Source of the DNA: JBBROS01 sp965217935
Lineage (GTDB): Bacteria > Pseudomonadota > Alphaproteobacteria > Acetobacterales > Acetobacteraceae
Direction of reading: 5' to 3'
DNA length: 64,000 nt
Assembly (NCBI GenBank): GCA_965217935.1
Contig: OZ244581.1
Location: 2,666,001-2,730,000 of the forward strand
The notes under the pieces were generated by a model. That model saw only the letters and a program-made list of their open reading frames with translations. It searched no databases and was not told the origin of the DNA. The position numbers were made by a program, and so were the translations under genes. Positions 53,908 to 62,799 of this stretch are shown here, piece by piece; position 1 is the first letter of the stretch; every line of letters starts with the position of its first letter.

Positions 53908-54872
53908 GCCAGGCCGTCGCGGATGACGGTGCGGGCGAAATAGGTGAGGATGAGGTCTGCGCCGGCGCGCTTGAAGGCGCCGAGGGATTCGAGGATGGCG
54001 CGGTCCTCGTCCAGTGCGCCGGCCTGGGCGGCGAACTTGATCATCGCGTATTCGCCGCTGATCTGATAGACGGCGAGCGGGAGGTCGGTGCGGTCGCGGA
54101 TACGGGCCAGGACGTCGAGGTAGGGCATCCCGGGCTTGACCATCAGGATGTCGGCGCCCTCCGCTTCGTCGGCCCGGCTTTCGCGCAGCGCCTCGCGTCC
54201 GTTGGCCGGATCGAGCTGATACTGGTTGCGGTCGCCTTGCAGGTCGCAACCGGACGCGGTGCGGAAGGGGCCGTAAAAGGCGCTGGCAAACTTGCTCGAA
54301 TAGGACATGATGGGGGTGTTGACGTGGCCCGCCTGATCGAGCGCCGAGCGGATGGCCGTGACCTGGCCGTCCATCATGCCGGAGGGGGCAATGAGGTCCG
54401 CGCCGGCCTCGGCGGCGATGACGCATTGCTTGCCGAGGTTGGCGAGGGTCGCGTCGTTCAGCACCTCGCCGTGCTCGAACACGCCGCAATGGCCGTGGGT
54501 GGTGTATTCGTCGAAGCAGTTGTCGGTGATGACGACCAGCTCCGGGGCCGCGTCCTTTGCGGTCCGGGTCATGCGGGCCATCAGGCCGCGGGCGGAGAGG
54601 GTGTCGGCGCCGATCTCGTCCTTGTTGTGGCTGACGCCGAACAGCATGATGGCGCGGACGCCGTCGCGGGCGATGGCCTCGATCTCACGGGCCAGGTGCT
54701 TCTCGGGGATGCGGGACACGCCGGGCATGGATTGGATGGGGAAGGCGTCGTCCACGTCCTCCTCGACGAAGATGGGCAGGATCAGGTCGTCGGGATGGAG
54801 CCGGTTCTCGCGGACCAGGGCGCGCAGGGCGGGGGTGCGGCGGAGGCGGCGGTTGCGGGTAGTGGGGAACAT
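53904..54872 (-). CDS. hemB: Delta-aminolevulinic acid dehydratase (porphobilinogen synthase)
   Basis: HemB condenses two 5-aminolevulinates to porphobilinogen, the substrate of HemC. The 322-residue enzyme has both Schiff-base lysines (SYSSKFASAFYGPF and MVKPGMPYLD). The metal segment reads TDNCFDEYTTHGHCGVF: the middle cysteine of the Zn-binding C-x-C..C set is Asp, so this is intermediate between Zn- and Mg-type enzymes. It diverges from bchI, linking early tetrapyrrole and Mg-branch steps. The stop lies in a C-family repeat. Confidence 0.95.
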   Translation of the reverse strand: MFPTTRNRRLRRTPALRALVRENRLHPDDLILPIFVEEDVDDAFPIQSMPGVSRIPEKHLAREIEAIARDGVRAIMLFGVSHNKDEIGADTLSARGLMARMTRTAKDAAPELVVITDNCFDEYTTHGHCGVFEHGEVLNDATLANLGKQCVIAAEAGADLIAPSGMMDGQVTAIRSALDQAGHVNTPIMSYSSKFASAFYGPFRTASGCDLQGDRNQYQLDPANGREALRESRADEAEGADILMVKPGMPYLDVLARIRDRTDLPLAVYQISGEYAMIKFAAQAGALDEDRAILESLGAFKRAGADLILTYFARTVIRDGLA

Positions 54873-54936
54873 GGGGCGGGGTCCGTTCGGTGAAGTCCTG
54901 GCGAGGCGGCAGAGTGCAGCAGGCGGGGGTGGCTGG

Positions 54937-55039
54937 CTAGACCGCGATCGTTCTGACTGGAGTCAGTCAGAACGATCGCGGTCTCAAACAAGGCTAGGCC
55001 CGGATCGGCCTGGCTACGGTCAGGGCGATACGGGTCTAG
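54937..55039. repeat. Two C-family palindromic units between hemB and bchI
   Basis: Unit 1 (54937-54986) has 20-bp perfect arms AGACCGCGATCGTTCTGACT around GGAGTC. Unit 2 (54994-55039, 46 bp) is beta-like with ends CTAG and CTAG. Both lie in the divergent promoter region; no PpsR box was found here. Confidence 0.8.
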
Positions 55040-55113
55040 AGCGCCGCCGTGTTGGCCGGGGCCGCTTGACAGGCCGGGCCTGATTACACAGGACAGGGCG
55101 CGTCTTTCCGCGG

Positions 55114-56139
55114 GTGGTTCGTTTGGCTCAGGCATTCCCTTTCACGGCGATCGTTGGGCAGGAGGAGATGAAGCGGGCGTTGCTGATCGCCGCCGTGGAC
55201 CCGGCGGTCGGGGGCGTGCTGGCATTCGGGGACCGGGGGACGGGCAAGAGCACGGCGGTCCGCGCGCTCGCCGCCCTGCTGCCGAGTCAGCCGGTGGTGG
55301 CCGGGTGCCCATACCGGTGCGCGCCCGATGCGGTGGCGGGAGTTTGCGCGGTCTGCGCCGGTGCGGGGGCCATCACGGTTGAGCGGGCGCCGGCGCCGGT
55401 GGTGGACCTGCCGCTGGGAGCGACCGAGGACCGCGTGGTGGGGGCGCTCGATCTGGAACGGGCGTTGACGAAGGGCGAGCGGGCGTTCGAGCCGGGGCTT
55501 CTGGCGCGGGCCAACCGGGGATTCCTCTACATCGACGAGGTGAACCTGCTGGAGGACCACCTGGTCGATCTGCTGATCGACGTGGCGGCCTCGGGGGAGA
55601 ACCTGGTTGAGCGGGAGGGGCTTTCGATCCGGCACCCGGCGCGGTTCGTGCTGGTGGGCAGCGGCAACCCGGAGGAAGGGGAGCTGCGGCCGCAGTTGCT
55701 CGACCGGTTCGGGCTGGCGGTGGATGTCGCGACGCCCGCGGACATCCCGGCGCGGATCAGCATCGTGCGGCGGCGGGACGCGTTCGAGCGCGACCCGGCG
55801 GGGTTCCGGGCAAGCTGGGCCGGGGAGGAGGCGGCGGTGCGGGAGCGGATCGAGGCGGCGCGGATGCTCGTCGCCTCGGTGGAGGTGGGGGATGCGGTGC
55901 TGGAGGACGCGGCGCGGCTTTGCCTGAAGCTGGGGACCGACGGGCTGCGGGCGGAGCTGACGCTGCTGCGGGCGGCGCGGGCGTTGGCGGCGCTGGAGGG
56001 CGCTGCGGCGGCCGGGCTCTCGCACGTGCTGGCGGTGGCGCCGTTGGCGTTGCGGCACCGGCTGCGGCGAGACCCGCTGGATGATGCCAGCGCCGGGAGC
56101 CGGGTCGAGCGGGCGATCCGGGAGCTGTTCCCGGCGTGA
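55114..56139 (+). CDS. bchI: Magnesium chelatase ATPase subunit I (BchI)
   Basis: BchI is the AAA+ motor of magnesium chelatase, inserting Mg into protoporphyrin IX with BchD and BchH. The 341-residue protein has FPFTAIVGQEEMKRALLIAA, Walker A GDRGTGKST, GCPYRCAP, Walker B GFLYIDEVNLLEDH, sensor GSGNPEEGELRPQLLDRFG and the arginine finger region. The GTG start (55114) has no strong ribosome site; TTG 55123 is an alternative. It overlaps bchD (GTGA). Confidence 0.95.
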   Translation: MVRLAQAFPFTAIVGQEEMKRALLIAAVDPAVGGVLAFGDRGTGKSTAVRALAALLPSQPVVAGCPYRCAPDAVAGVCAVCAGAGAITVERAPAPVVDLPLGATEDRVVGALDLERALTKGERAFEPGLLARANRGFLYIDEVNLLEDHLVDLLIDVAASGENLVEREGLSIRHPARFVLVGSGNPEEGELRPQLLDRFGLAVDVATPADIPARISIVRRRDAFERDPAGFRASWAGEEAAVRERIEAARMLVASVEVGDAVLEDAARLCLKLGTDGLRAELTLLRAARALAALEGAAAAGLSHVLAVAPLALRHRLRRDPLDDASAGSRVERAIRELFPA

Positions 56140-57824
56140 GCGAGGCGGCGGCGCCGAGCTGGGACGAGGCGGTGCGGGCGGCGGCGGTGTTCGCCTTGGA
56201 CCCGGCGGGGATCGGCGGCGTCGCGTTGCGTGCGCCGGCGGGGGTGGCGCGGGACCGTTGGTTGGGAGTGTTGCGGGGCATGGTCGCGGGGCCGGTGCGC
56301 AAGCTGCCGGCCTCGGTGGCGGAGGACCGGCTGCTCGGCGGGCTGGACTTGGCGGCGACGCTCGCGGCGGGAGCGCCGCGGCGGGTGCGGGGGGCGTTGT
56401 GCGAGGCGGATGGCGGGGTGGTGCTGCTGGCGATGGCGGAGCGGCTGCCGACAGGGGCTGCGGCGCGCATCGCCCTGGCGCAGGATGGCGGGGCGGTGGA
56501 CGGAGAGGCGGCGCGGTTCGGTTTCGTGCTGCTGGACGAGGGGATCGGGGATGAGTGCCCGGCCGTTTTGCTGATGGAGCGGGCGGGGGTGCATCTTGAT
56601 TTGACCGGCTTGCGCCCGGGCGATGCGGAGACGCCGGATCTGCAGGCAGCGCGGGCGTTGCTGCCGGCGGTCGAGATCGGTGATCCCGAATTGCAGGCGT
56701 TGTGCGAGGCGGCGGCGCGGCTGGGGGTCCGGTCCGGGCGGGCCTGTCTGCTGGCGGCGCGGGCGGCGCGCGGGGCGGCGGCGTTGGCGGGACGGACGAT
56801 GGCCGCGTCGGAAGATGTGGCGTTCGCAGCCCGGGTGTCGCTGGCGCCGCGGACGACTGCCTTCAGGGAGGCCGCGCCGGAGCCTGGGCCAGAGCCGATG
56901 TCTGAACCGGATGCGGGCCGGGGCGAGGGGGACGCGGATGAGGGGAGCGAGGCGAGCGAGGCGAGCGGGGGGGCGATGGCGGACCGGGTGCTGGAGGCGG
57001 CGCGGGCGGCGATCCCGGCGGGGCTGCTGGCGGGCTTGCAGTCCGGCGCGTCGCGAACCCGGGAGGCGGGGCGGGTCGGGGCCGCGGTGCGGGGCCTGCG
57101 CGGGCGGCGGGTCGGGACGCGGGCGGGGATGCCCGGGGGCGGGCTGCGGCTCGACTTGATTGAGACGCTGCGGGCGGCGGCGCCGTGGCAGCGCCTGCGG
57201 GGAGGGGGCCTGGGCGGCGGGCTGCTGATCCGGCGGGACGACCTGAGGGTGATGCGGCGGGAGCAGAAGGCGGGGACGACGACGGTGTTCGTGGTGGACG
57301 CGAGCGGGTCGGCGGCGCTGAACCGGTTGGCGGAGGCGAAGGGGGCGGTTGAGCTGCTGCTGGCGGACTGCTACGTGCGGCGGGACCAGGTGGCGATGGT
57401 GGCGTTCCGCGGGCGGGGAGCCGTGGTGGCGCTGCCGCCGACGCGGTCGCTGGTGCGGGCGAAGCGGGGGCTGGCCGGGTTGCCGGGTGGCGGGGGGACG
57501 CCGCTGGCGGCGGGGATCGAGGCGGGGCTGGAGGTGGCGGGGGCGGTGCGTCGCCGGGGCGGGTCGGCGGTGCTGGTGCTGCTGACGGACGGGCAGGCGA
57601 ACGTGGGGCGGGACGGACGCGGAGGGCGGGGGCAGGCGCGGGAGGATGCGGCGCGGGCGGCGCGGATGGTGCGGGCGTCCGGGCTTGGGGCGCTGGTGGT
57701 CGATACGGGCGCGCGGGCGGGGGCTGCTTGCCGGGAGCTGGCGGGGGCCATGGGCGGGCGGTATCTGGCCTTGCCATACGCGGATGCGGGGGCGGTTTCG
57801 CGGGTGGTGCGGGGACTGAGATAG
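56136..57824 (+). CDS. bchD: Magnesium chelatase subunit D (BchD)
   Basis: BchD bridges BchI and BchH. The 562-residue protein has an N-terminal degenerate AAA+ domain (about 10-230, no canonical Walker A), an acidic/Pro linker (GEGDADEGSEASEASGG) and a C-terminal integrin-I/VWA domain with a MIDAS site (VVDASGSAA, GGGGTPLAAG, LLTDGQANVG). A GTG start overlaps bchI. The usual third gene, bchO, does not follow. Confidence 0.95.
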   Translation: MSEAAAPSWDEAVRAAAVFALDPAGIGGVALRAPAGVARDRWLGVLRGMVAGPVRKLPASVAEDRLLGGLDLAATLAAGAPRRVRGALCEADGGVVLLAMAERLPTGAAARIALAQDGGAVDGEAARFGFVLLDEGIGDECPAVLLMERAGVHLDLTGLRPGDAETPDLQAARALLPAVEIGDPELQALCEAAARLGVRSGRACLLAARAARGAAALAGRTMAASEDVAFAARVSLAPRTTAFREAAPEPGPEPMSEPDAGRGEGDADEGSEASEASGGAMADRVLEAARAAIPAGLLAGLQSGASRTREAGRVGAAVRGLRGRRVGTRAGMPGGGLRLDLIETLRAAAPWQRLRGGGLGGGLLIRRDDLRVMRREQKAGTTTVFVVDASGSAALNRLAEAKGAVELLLADCYVRRDQVAMVAFRGRGAVVALPPTRSLVRAKRGLAGLPGGGGTPLAAGIEAGLEVAGAVRRRGGSAVLVLLTDGQANVGRDGRGGRGQAREDAARAARMVRASGLGALVVDTGARAGAACRELAGAMGGRYLALPYADAGAVSRVVRGLR

Positions 57825-57995
57825 GTTCTGGCCACTTGCGTGCCGGGTATGGACTCGTCGCCCAGGAGGTCTGCCAAACTCGGCGCCTGGTTCCGGGGCG
57901 TGATGGCGCGGGTTGGTCTTGAACACGGTTGGGTTTGCTGTCCAAGCGTCGCAGTTGGCCTGGAAGGGTGTTCGCCATTGGCGCGCCCTGGGGTG

Positions 57996-58045
57996 CTAGT
58001 CTGCAATCGCCCTGGCTGTTTCCAGTCAGGGCGATTGCAGACTAG
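57996..58045. repeat. Perfect C-family palindrome (50 bp)
   Basis: Arms CTAGTCTGCAATCGCCCTG and the exact reverse complement enclose 12 bp. It lies between convergent bchD and the ABC permease. The remaining parts of the gap (57825-57995 and 58046-58314) show no convincing gene. Confidence 0.85.
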
Positions 58046-58314
58046 TCATGCGAACCTGAAGGAAGGAGCCCGTCAGGTTCGCACCAAGAGCAGGATACGG
58101 TTGGCTGGCTGAGAGTGTAGAGGCGGGCCATGTCGGCGCCGTTCTCAAGGCCGGTGATGACATTCTCCGTGATTGGGCGGGTAATCCTTGGGCAAACGAT
58201 GAGGGGAGCCCAACGCCGCCCCGAATGCGGCCACCCGGCCCTGTGACGCGAGCCGCGGCGCGGGGCGGCCCTGCCTCCCGCCGCCTCTCAAGCCGGCCGA
58301 TGGCGCGGCGTGGA

Positions 58315-59214
58315 TCAGCCCTTGGTCGCGCCCGCGGTCAGCCCGGCGATGTAGTAGTCCATCAGGAAGGCGTAGATCAGCACCGGAGGGGCCGCGGCCA
58401 TGAGGCTGCCGGCCATGATCTTGCCCCACTGGAACACGTCGGCGCGGATCAGGTCGCTGACGATGCCGACGGTCAGCACCATCTGGTCGGAACTGTAGAG
58501 GTAGGCCATCGGATAAAGGAAGGTGCCCCAGCCGACGGTGAAGGCGAAGATGGTGGCGGCGATGATGCCGGGCATGGCGACGGGGATGAAGATCTTGAAC
58601 AGCATCTGCATCCAGGATGCGCCGTCGATCAGGGCGGCCTCGTCCAGCTCCTTGGGGATGGAGGCGAAGTAGCCGATCATGATCCAGGTGCAGAAGGGGA
58701 CGGAGAGGGTGAGGTAGAGCGGCACCATGGCCCAGGCGTTGTTGGTCAGGCCAAGGAAGCTGATGATCTGGAACAGCGGAATGAATAGCAGGCTTTCGGG
58801 CACGAGATAGGTGAGGAAGATGCCCGTAGCCAGCACGCCGCTGCCCCAGAACTTGAGGCGGGCGAGGCTGAAGGCGGCAAGCACGGCGATCACCATGGTG
58901 ACGATGACGAGGGTGACGGTGACCTTGATGGAGTTCCAGAAGAAGCCGAGGAAGTTGGCGTTGCTCAGAAGCTCGGCGTAGTTCGAGAGGGTGGGATGGC
59001 GCACGAGCCAAGGGTTGCCGGCCTGATTGGAGATCTCGGCAGAGTCCTTGAGGCTGGTGACGAGCATGTAGAACGGCGGGACCAGGAAGAAGAAGACGAA
59101 CAAGCTCAGCGCGGCGTAGCTGCCCCACAGCGCCCAGCGGCGGTTGCGCTGGAGGGCGCCGGCGAGGCGAGGGCGGGCCGCGGGCTGGGCGCCGGCGGCG
59201 GCGGTGGCGCTCAC
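58315..59214 (-). CDS. Sugar-type ABC transporter permease (MalG-like)
   Basis: This 299-residue inner membrane permease has six helices and the EAA loop (ELDEAALIDGASWMQMLFKI), plus MIGYFASIP and LYSSDQMVLTVGI. It matches carbohydrate (CUT1) transporter MalG-like subunits. The GTG start overlaps the preceding permease stop (GTGA). It is last of a three-gene leftward operon, and no ATPase follows. Confidence 0.93.
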   Translation of the reverse strand: MSATAAAGAQPAARPRLAGALQRNRRWALWGSYAALSLFVFFFLVPPFYMLVTSLKDSAEISNQAGNPWLVRHPTLSNYAELLSNANFLGFFWNSIKVTVTLVIVTMVIAVLAAFSLARLKFWGSGVLATGIFLTYLVPESLLFIPLFQIISFLGLTNNAWAMVPLYLTLSVPFCTWIMIGYFASIPKELDEAALIDGASWMQMLFKIFIPVAMPGIIAATIFAFTVGWGTFLYPMAYLYSSDQMVLTVGIVSDLIRADVFQWGKIMAGSLMAAAPPVLIYAFLMDYYIAGLTAGATKG

Positions 59215-60155
59215 ATGGCCTCCTTCGAGCGTTGCGTCACGCCCCTGAGGATGAAGAAGGAGAACACGGCGAGGATCGGGAACATGAACAGGCTGACCGA
59301 GGCGCCGAGCGGGATGTCGCCGGATTGGATGCCGACCTGGAAGGCGTAGGTGGCGAACAGGTGGGTCTGGTCCTGCGGGCCGCCGTTGGTCAGGATGCGG
59401 ACGATGTCGAAGTTGGCGAAGGTGATGATCAGGCTGAACAGGACGGTGATGGAGATGATGTTGCGCATCATCGGCAGCGTCACGTGCCACAGCTTCTGCC
59501 AGAACCCGGCGCCGTCGATGCTGGCGGCCTCGTAGAGCTGGTCGGGCACGGATTTGAGCGCGGCGAGATACATGATGAGGAAGAACGGCGCGCCGTACCA
59601 GATATTGACGATGATGACCGAGAAGCGGGCCCACCACGTGCTGCCGAGCCAGGGAATGGAGGGGCCGCCCAGCCCGTTGATGATCCAGTTGAACGCGGAG
59701 TAGGACGGATCGAACAGCCACCACCAGCCGAGGGTGGACATGGCGAGCGGCACGACCCAGGGCACGAGCAGGAGGCCGCGCCAGATGCGCTGGTTCTTGC
59801 TGGGGATGTTGTGCATCAAGTGGGCGAGGACGAAGCCGATCAGGGCTTTGACGACGACGGCGGTGACGGCGAAGAAGACGCTTTGGAAGATGACCATCTG
59901 GAAGGTCGGGCGGCTGAGCAGGAAGGCATAGTTGCCGAGGCCGACGAACTTGGTCATCTTCTTGTTCAGCATCGAGAGATAGATGGCATAGATGCCGGGG
60001 TAAATGACGAGGCTGACGACCACGGCGATGAGGGGCAGGCACATCAGGACGGCGATGGTCGAGCGGCGCCGCATGAGGCGCTTCATGCTGCCGGGCCTGG
60101 AGCGGGCCAGGGAGCGGGGCTGTAATCCGGCTGTAAGCGTCGATCCGTCGGCCAT
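59211..60155 (-). CDS. Sugar-type ABC transporter permease (MalF-like)
   Basis: This 314-residue permease has six helices, the opening MKRLMRRRSTIAVLMCLPL and an EAA loop (QLYEAASIDGAGFWQKLWHV). IWRGLLLVPWVVPLAMS is typical of CUT1 permeases. It lies 23 bp after the binding-protein gene and is coupled to the MalG-like gene. Confidence 0.93.
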   Translation of the reverse strand: MADGSTLTAGLQPRSLARSRPGSMKRLMRRRSTIAVLMCLPLIAVVVSLVIYPGIYAIYLSMLNKKMTKFVGLGNYAFLLSRPTFQMVIFQSVFFAVTAVVVKALIGFVLAHLMHNIPSKNQRIWRGLLLVPWVVPLAMSTLGWWWLFDPSYSAFNWIINGLGGPSIPWLGSTWWARFSVIIVNIWYGAPFFLIMYLAALKSVPDQLYEAASIDGAGFWQKLWHVTLPMMRNIISITVLFSLIITFANFDIVRILTNGGPQDQTHLFATYAFQVGIQSGDIPLGASVSLFMFPILAVFSFFILRGVTQRSKEAM

Positions 60156-60178
60156 CGTCGTGTTCCCGATTTGCAGGG

Positions 60179-61522
60179 TTAGCGGCTGAAGCCTTCGAGC
60201 TCGCTCTCGGCCCAGGCGATGGTGTCGTTGACGGAGGCGCCGCCCTGGGTGCAGCGGGCCATCATCTTGGTCATGGTGGCCTGGTTGTAGATCTGCACGG
60301 CGATCTCGGGCGGGGCGGGGAAGGCGGCGATGGAGGCGGTGGCCTTGTGCTCCGCCTTGAGCGGGTAGTTGGCGACGACGCCCTTCGGCGGGGCCTCCTG
60401 CTGCCAGACGGGGAAGTCGTGCATGCTGTCGAACGGCGGCAGGTCGTAGCCGTGGGAGACGTTGCAGAGCTTCTCGGCTTGCGGGCGCTCGCTGAGCCAC
60501 TCGATCAGCTCCTTGGCGGCGGTCTTGTTGCTGCCGAAGTTCCAGGCGCCCCAGAAATACGGGAGGTAGGGGTAGAAGCGGCCTTTGGCCCCGGCCGGGG
60601 AGGGACCATACCAGCACTCCTTGGCGACGTCGGGGGCGTCGCGGACGGCGACGGCCCAGGCCGAGGGCGGGTTGAAGATCAGCGCGCTCTTGCCGGAGAC
60701 GAGCGCGCGGTTGTTGGAGGCGTCGTCCCAACTGAACACGTCGCCCGACAGGTTGGGGATGAGGCGCTTGCTGTATTCCAGGACCTCCTTCACCTGGTCG
60801 GACTTGACGGTGATGTTGCCGTCGGCGTCCACCAACTCGGCCCCGTAGCCGTGGAACAGGCCGCCGACCCAGTCCACGGCGTCGGTGAACTGTCCGAGCG
60901 GCAGGCCGAACGGCATTCCCGCCTTGTTGCACGACACGGCGGCGGTCAGGAAGGCGTCCCAGTTCCACTTGTCGTAATCAGGGCCCATCGGCCCTTGGGC
61001 GGGGAAAAGCGTCTGCACGTCCATGCCGGCGTGCTGCTTGAAGACGTCCATGCGGAACACGCTCGGCTTGCCTTGGCTGCCGCTGATGGACGGCACTGCC
61101 TTGTAGCTGCCTTTGATCTTGGAGAGGTAATCGACCACCTCGTTCATCTTGCCGTACTTGGCGGACAGGCGCTTGACCACGTCATCCATCGGCTCAAGCT
61201 GGTCGGCGTTGTTGCGGACTTCCCAGGTGGGATAGGCGAGGACATCGTGGCCGGAGCGGGCCTGGCGCTCGGCGGCGATGGTCAGCAGGTTCTTGTTGCC
61301 GACGGAGGTGATGAAGTCGATGGACACATCGACCTTGTTCTTCGCCCCCCATTCGTTGACCAGCTTGCGCATGACGTCGTTGGCGCCCGGCACCCAATGG
61401 TCCCATAGCCCGGCGCTGAGGCTGCCCGCTGCGGCCGCGGTTCGGACATGAACCAGAGGCAGGGCCGCGGCGGCTGTGGCGGCCTTGAGGGCAGTGCGGC
61501 GTGAAAGGCCGGCTATGGCCAT
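60179..61522 (-). CDS. Extracellular sugar-binding protein with Tat-type signal
   Basis: This 447-residue solute-binding protein (COG1653 type) has a twin-arginine signal (GLSRRTALKAATAAAALPLV, cleaved near RTAAAA). Family features are LWDHWVPGANDVMRKLVNEW, AYPTWEVRN, YKAVPSISGS and FFWGAWNFGSNKTAAKELIE-like segments. Export of a folded binding protein by Tat is seen in many alphaproteobacterial SBPs. The sugar is unknown. Confidence 0.9.
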   Translation of the reverse strand: MAIAGLSRRTALKAATAAAALPLVHVRTAAAAGSLSAGLWDHWVPGANDVMRKLVNEWGAKNKVDVSIDFITSVGNKNLLTIAAERQARSGHDVLAYPTWEVRNNADQLEPMDDVVKRLSAKYGKMNEVVDYLSKIKGSYKAVPSISGSQGKPSVFRMDVFKQHAGMDVQTLFPAQGPMGPDYDKWNWDAFLTAAVSCNKAGMPFGLPLGQFTDAVDWVGGLFHGYGAELVDADGNITVKSDQVKEVLEYSKRLIPNLSGDVFSWDDASNNRALVSGKSALIFNPPSAWAVAVRDAPDVAKECWYGPSPAGAKGRFYPYLPYFWGAWNFGSNKTAAKELIEWLSERPQAEKLCNVSHGYDLPPFDSMHDFPVWQQEAPPKGVVANYPLKAEHKATASIAAFPAPPEIAVQIYNQATMTKMMARCTQGGASVNDTIAWAESELEGFSR

Positions 61523-61860
61523 GATCGTTCTCCCTTTGCGTGGCCGGTTAACCTGGCCGACGATCCGTTATGCGAATTCCTCTGCGCAGGATTGCATGGC
61601 GCGGGCCTGGTTTGCAAACGTCTTCGGGCCTGTTGAAAGATGATCGCGACGATTGGCGCCGCCAAACAAGGCCGCAGCCTCCGTTTGGCCGGGCAAGCGG
61701 CCTGATGCGCCCGTGCGCATCGAGCCCTCGGCGATAGTCAGGCATCATGTCGCGGGACGGTCCGGCCTCGCGCCTGGCCGGCCGCTCCGCCTATCCCGCG
61801 CAATGCTCGCGTGCCACTCTTCGGTCCGGGCATGGGAACGGCCGTGCCTGGCAAGGGAGT

Positions 61861-61904
61861 GACGCACATGGCGAACGCGATGGACGCACATGGCGAACGC
61901 GATG
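61861..61904. repeat. Perfect 22-bp tandem duplication spanning a start codon
   Basis: Bases 61861-61882 repeat exactly at 61883-61904 (unit opens GACGCACATGGCG). The unit contains an ATG, and 22 is not a multiple of three, so the two ATGs (61868 and 61890) are in different frames. Only the first has a ribosome-like site (AGGGAG); the second is in frame with the hydrolase. Confidence 0.9.
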
Positions 61905-62582
61905 AAGGATGCGTGCGACGCGGCGCTGTCGCGAACCGTATCGGGGCGCCCCGGCGTGCCGGGGGTGGTCGCGATGGCAACCGATCGGGACGGCGTGATC
62001 TACCAGGGTGCGGCTGGCGTGAGGGCGCTGGGACACGCGGAGGAGATGACGGGGGACAGCGTATTCGCGCTGTTCTCCACGACGAAGGCGGTCACCGGGA
62101 CTGCGGCGCTGCAGTTGGTCGAGGAGGGCACGCTCGATCTGGACGCGCCGGCCAAGGCGTATGCGCCGGCGATCGGCGCGCTGCAGGTGCTCGAAGGGTT
62201 CGGCCAGGACGGCAAGCCCCGGCTGCGGGCGCCGAAGCGGGACGTGACGACCCGGATGCTGCTGCTGCATACGGCCGGGCTGGGGTATGATTTCTTCAAC
62301 GAGACCTATCTCCGGCTGGCGACGGAGCACGGGCAGCCGAGCGTGATCACGGCGTCGAAGGCTTCGATGACGACGCCGTTGCTGTTCGATCCGGGCGAGG
62401 CTTGGGAGTATGGCAGCAACATGGACTGGGCCGGGCAGGTCGTGGAAGCGGTGGCCGGCAAGCGGCTGGGCCAGGTGTTGCAGGAGCGAATCTTCGCGCC
62501 GCTCGGCATGACGGACACGGCGTTCGCCCTGACCCCCTCGATGCGCTCCCGGATGGCGCGCATCCACCAGCGCGGCGAGGAT
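61890..62582 (+). pseudogene. Serine beta-lactamase-like hydrolase, 3'-truncated by transposon
   Basis: Residues 1 to about 230 match the beta-lactamase/esterase family (FALFSTTKAVTG with Ser-x-x-Lys; LLLHTAGLGYDFF; WEYGSNMDWAGQVV). Complete members run about 380-400 residues. At 62583 the sequence changes to GGGGCCCGTTCCCAAC, and the frame continues for about 20 unrelated residues to a stop at 62642. Loss of the 3' third, with the start-codon duplication, makes activity unlikely. Confidence 0.8.
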
Positions 62583-62620
62583 GGGGCCCGTTCCCAACAG
62601 TCGTGTCACCAGCCGCCATT
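62583..62620. repeat. Candidate terminal inverted repeat of a Tn3-family transposon
   Basis: The hydrolase homology breaks at GGGGCCCGTTCCC. Tn3-family elements have 38-bp ends usually beginning GGGG, and a Tn3-type transposase lies inside. The partner repeat and 5-bp target duplication would be beyond the window, so the boundary is inferred. Confidence 0.45.
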
Positions 62621-62669
62621 TCGGCTGGTGGGGAATGGTTGAGGGCGTTGCCCCGGCGCCATTTTGGCT

Positions 62670-62778
62670 GAACTGCCCATTACGATGGAAAGCTGGGACT
62701 GACCGGCGGCCGCTTCGGCCAGCATCGGCGTGCATGCGGGGTGGCAGAACTGCCCAGAACGGCTAGTTCGGGCAGTTC
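62670..62778. promoter_or_regulatory. Candidate internal recombination site (IRS) for the tyrosine recombinase
   Basis: GAACTGCCC occurs at 62670-62678 and 62747-62755, and its reverse complement GGGCAGTTC at 62770-62778. The latter pair also carries inner GAAC/GTTC (62757-62760, 62766-62769) around GGCTA, giving an inverted core; the first copy would be an accessory direct repeat. It lies just upstream of the recombinase ATG, as in Tn4430-type sites. Confidence 0.5.
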
Positions 62779-62799
62779 CCGCCGGTGTAGGCTCACCCC

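Noticed and set aside
55041..55113. PpsR box upstream of bchI
   Set aside because: TGT and ACA triplets are present but not with a 12-bp spacer; only an isolated TTGACA is seen.
55527..57926. Reverse-strand open frame of 799 codons opposite bchI and bchD
   Set aside because: Pro/Arg/Ala low-complexity shadow of well-supported forward genes.
57840..58112. Small forward open frame after bchD
   Set aside because: It runs through the C-family palindrome, has no ribosome site or recognisable protein features.
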